5,862 nucleotides of DNA. It comes from Acidobacteriaceae bacterium. Its GTDB lineage: Bacteria > Acidobacteriota > Terriglobia > Terriglobales > Acidobacteriaceae. Below are positions 5,640-5,862 of this stretch, in pieces (position 1 is the first letter of the stretch; the number at the start of each line of letters is the position of its first letter). The notes beneath the pieces were generated by a model. It saw only the letters and a list, made by a program, of their open reading frames with translations. It was not told the DNA's origin and ran no database searches. Where the stretch lies: positions 1 through 5,862 of the forward strand of contig DAHXOQ010000189.1 in assembly GCA_027364815.1 (NCBI GenBank). The letters are read 5' to 3'. The position numbers and the translations under genes were made by a program.

Positions 5640-5862
5640 GATTGAAAGTTATCAACATTTGTCGTTGGCACAAAGGGAAAAATGAGGCTTTGGCGAAAAT
5701 AATTTTTGTGCGTTTCATCCGCGCCCAGAGCGGGTGGGAAGCGATTTTTCTGGTTTGGCAAATTAGGGGGAATTTTTGGGAGTTTAGGGAGTAGATTTTT
5801 GAGGATTATCCTGAGATAAATTGAGAGTTTGATTTGATAGTTTTTGCGCGTGATTCGTGCGT
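5640..5862. other. Non-coding region upstream of the permease gene
   Basis: This stretch has no credible gene on either strand and is more AT-rich than the coding DNA, with several T runs on the plus strand. It holds the candidate promoter at 5646-5673, a hyphenated palindrome AGGATTATCCT (5802-5812), and G-rich octamer repeats on the plus strand (TTAGGGGG 5763-5770, TTTGGGAG 5775-5782, TTAGGGAG 5784-5791). It is probably the control region of the cluster. The end or start of a neighbouring gene is not visible. Confidence 0.5.
5646..5673 (-). promoter_or_regulatory. Possible promoter giving a leaderless permease mRNA
   Basis: On the minus strand TAACTT (5651-5646) fits the TANNNT form of a -10 element and ends six bases before the permease ATG, which would place transcription start at or next to the A of the ATG. 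A weak -35-like TTGTGC (5673-5668) lies 16 bases further upstream. Together with the missing Shine-Dalgarno this suggests a leaderless transcript. Each hexamer matches consensus at only three positions, so confidence is low. Confidence 0.25.

Noticed and set aside
5763..5791. TTAGGG-like units as telomere-type or CRISPR-type repeats
   Set aside because: There are only about three imperfect copies at uneven spacing (12 and 9 bases), with no spacers and no associated genes.

Overview
The window is a moderately GC-rich bacterial fragment in which every convincing gene lies on the minus strand, so transcription runs from high to low coordinates. The gene mix suggests a heterotrophic soil bacterium with a Gram-negative type envelope: a YVTN/YncE-type propeller, a secreted six-hairpin glycosidase, a Tat-exported molybdenum hydroxylase and a plant-PUT-like APC permease. 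Acidobacteriota is my best guess. It is an inference from protein style and gene combination, not something the sequence proves.

In transcription order, the layout is as follows. An upstream non-coding stretch (5640-5862) precedes an APC-superfamily amino acid/polyamine permease (4236-5639). A 40-bp gap with a perfect 12-bp palindrome follows. Next is a secreted YncE-like seven-bladed beta-propeller protein (3167-4195). After 16 bp comes a large secreted six-hairpin glycosidase resembling amylo-alpha-1,6-glucosidases (793-3150). A roughly 100-bp gap with a small hairpin leads to the [2Fe-2S] small subunit of a xanthine dehydrogenase-family oxidoreductase (177-692). Three bases later the molybdopterin-binding large subunit begins with a clear Tat signal and runs off the left edge (1-173).

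The two oxidoreductase genes are clearly one translational unit: the Shine-Dalgarno of the second lies in the last codons of the first. The cofactor-loaded complex would be exported through the Tat signal of the large subunit. The permease, propeller and glycosidase are close enough to be co-transcribed, and all act in or beyond the inner membrane, but no shared pathway is evident.

The most unusual feature is a perfect 15-bp hairpin followed by a T tract. It has the form of a strong intrinsic terminator reading on the minus strand, and it lies inside codons 12-25 of the glycosidase gene, within its signal peptide. Stop codons and the lack of alternative starts force translation to pass through it. 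It may both end the propeller transcript and gate glycosidase expression. No CRISPR array, tRNA, rRNA, insertion sequence or phage gene was seen.
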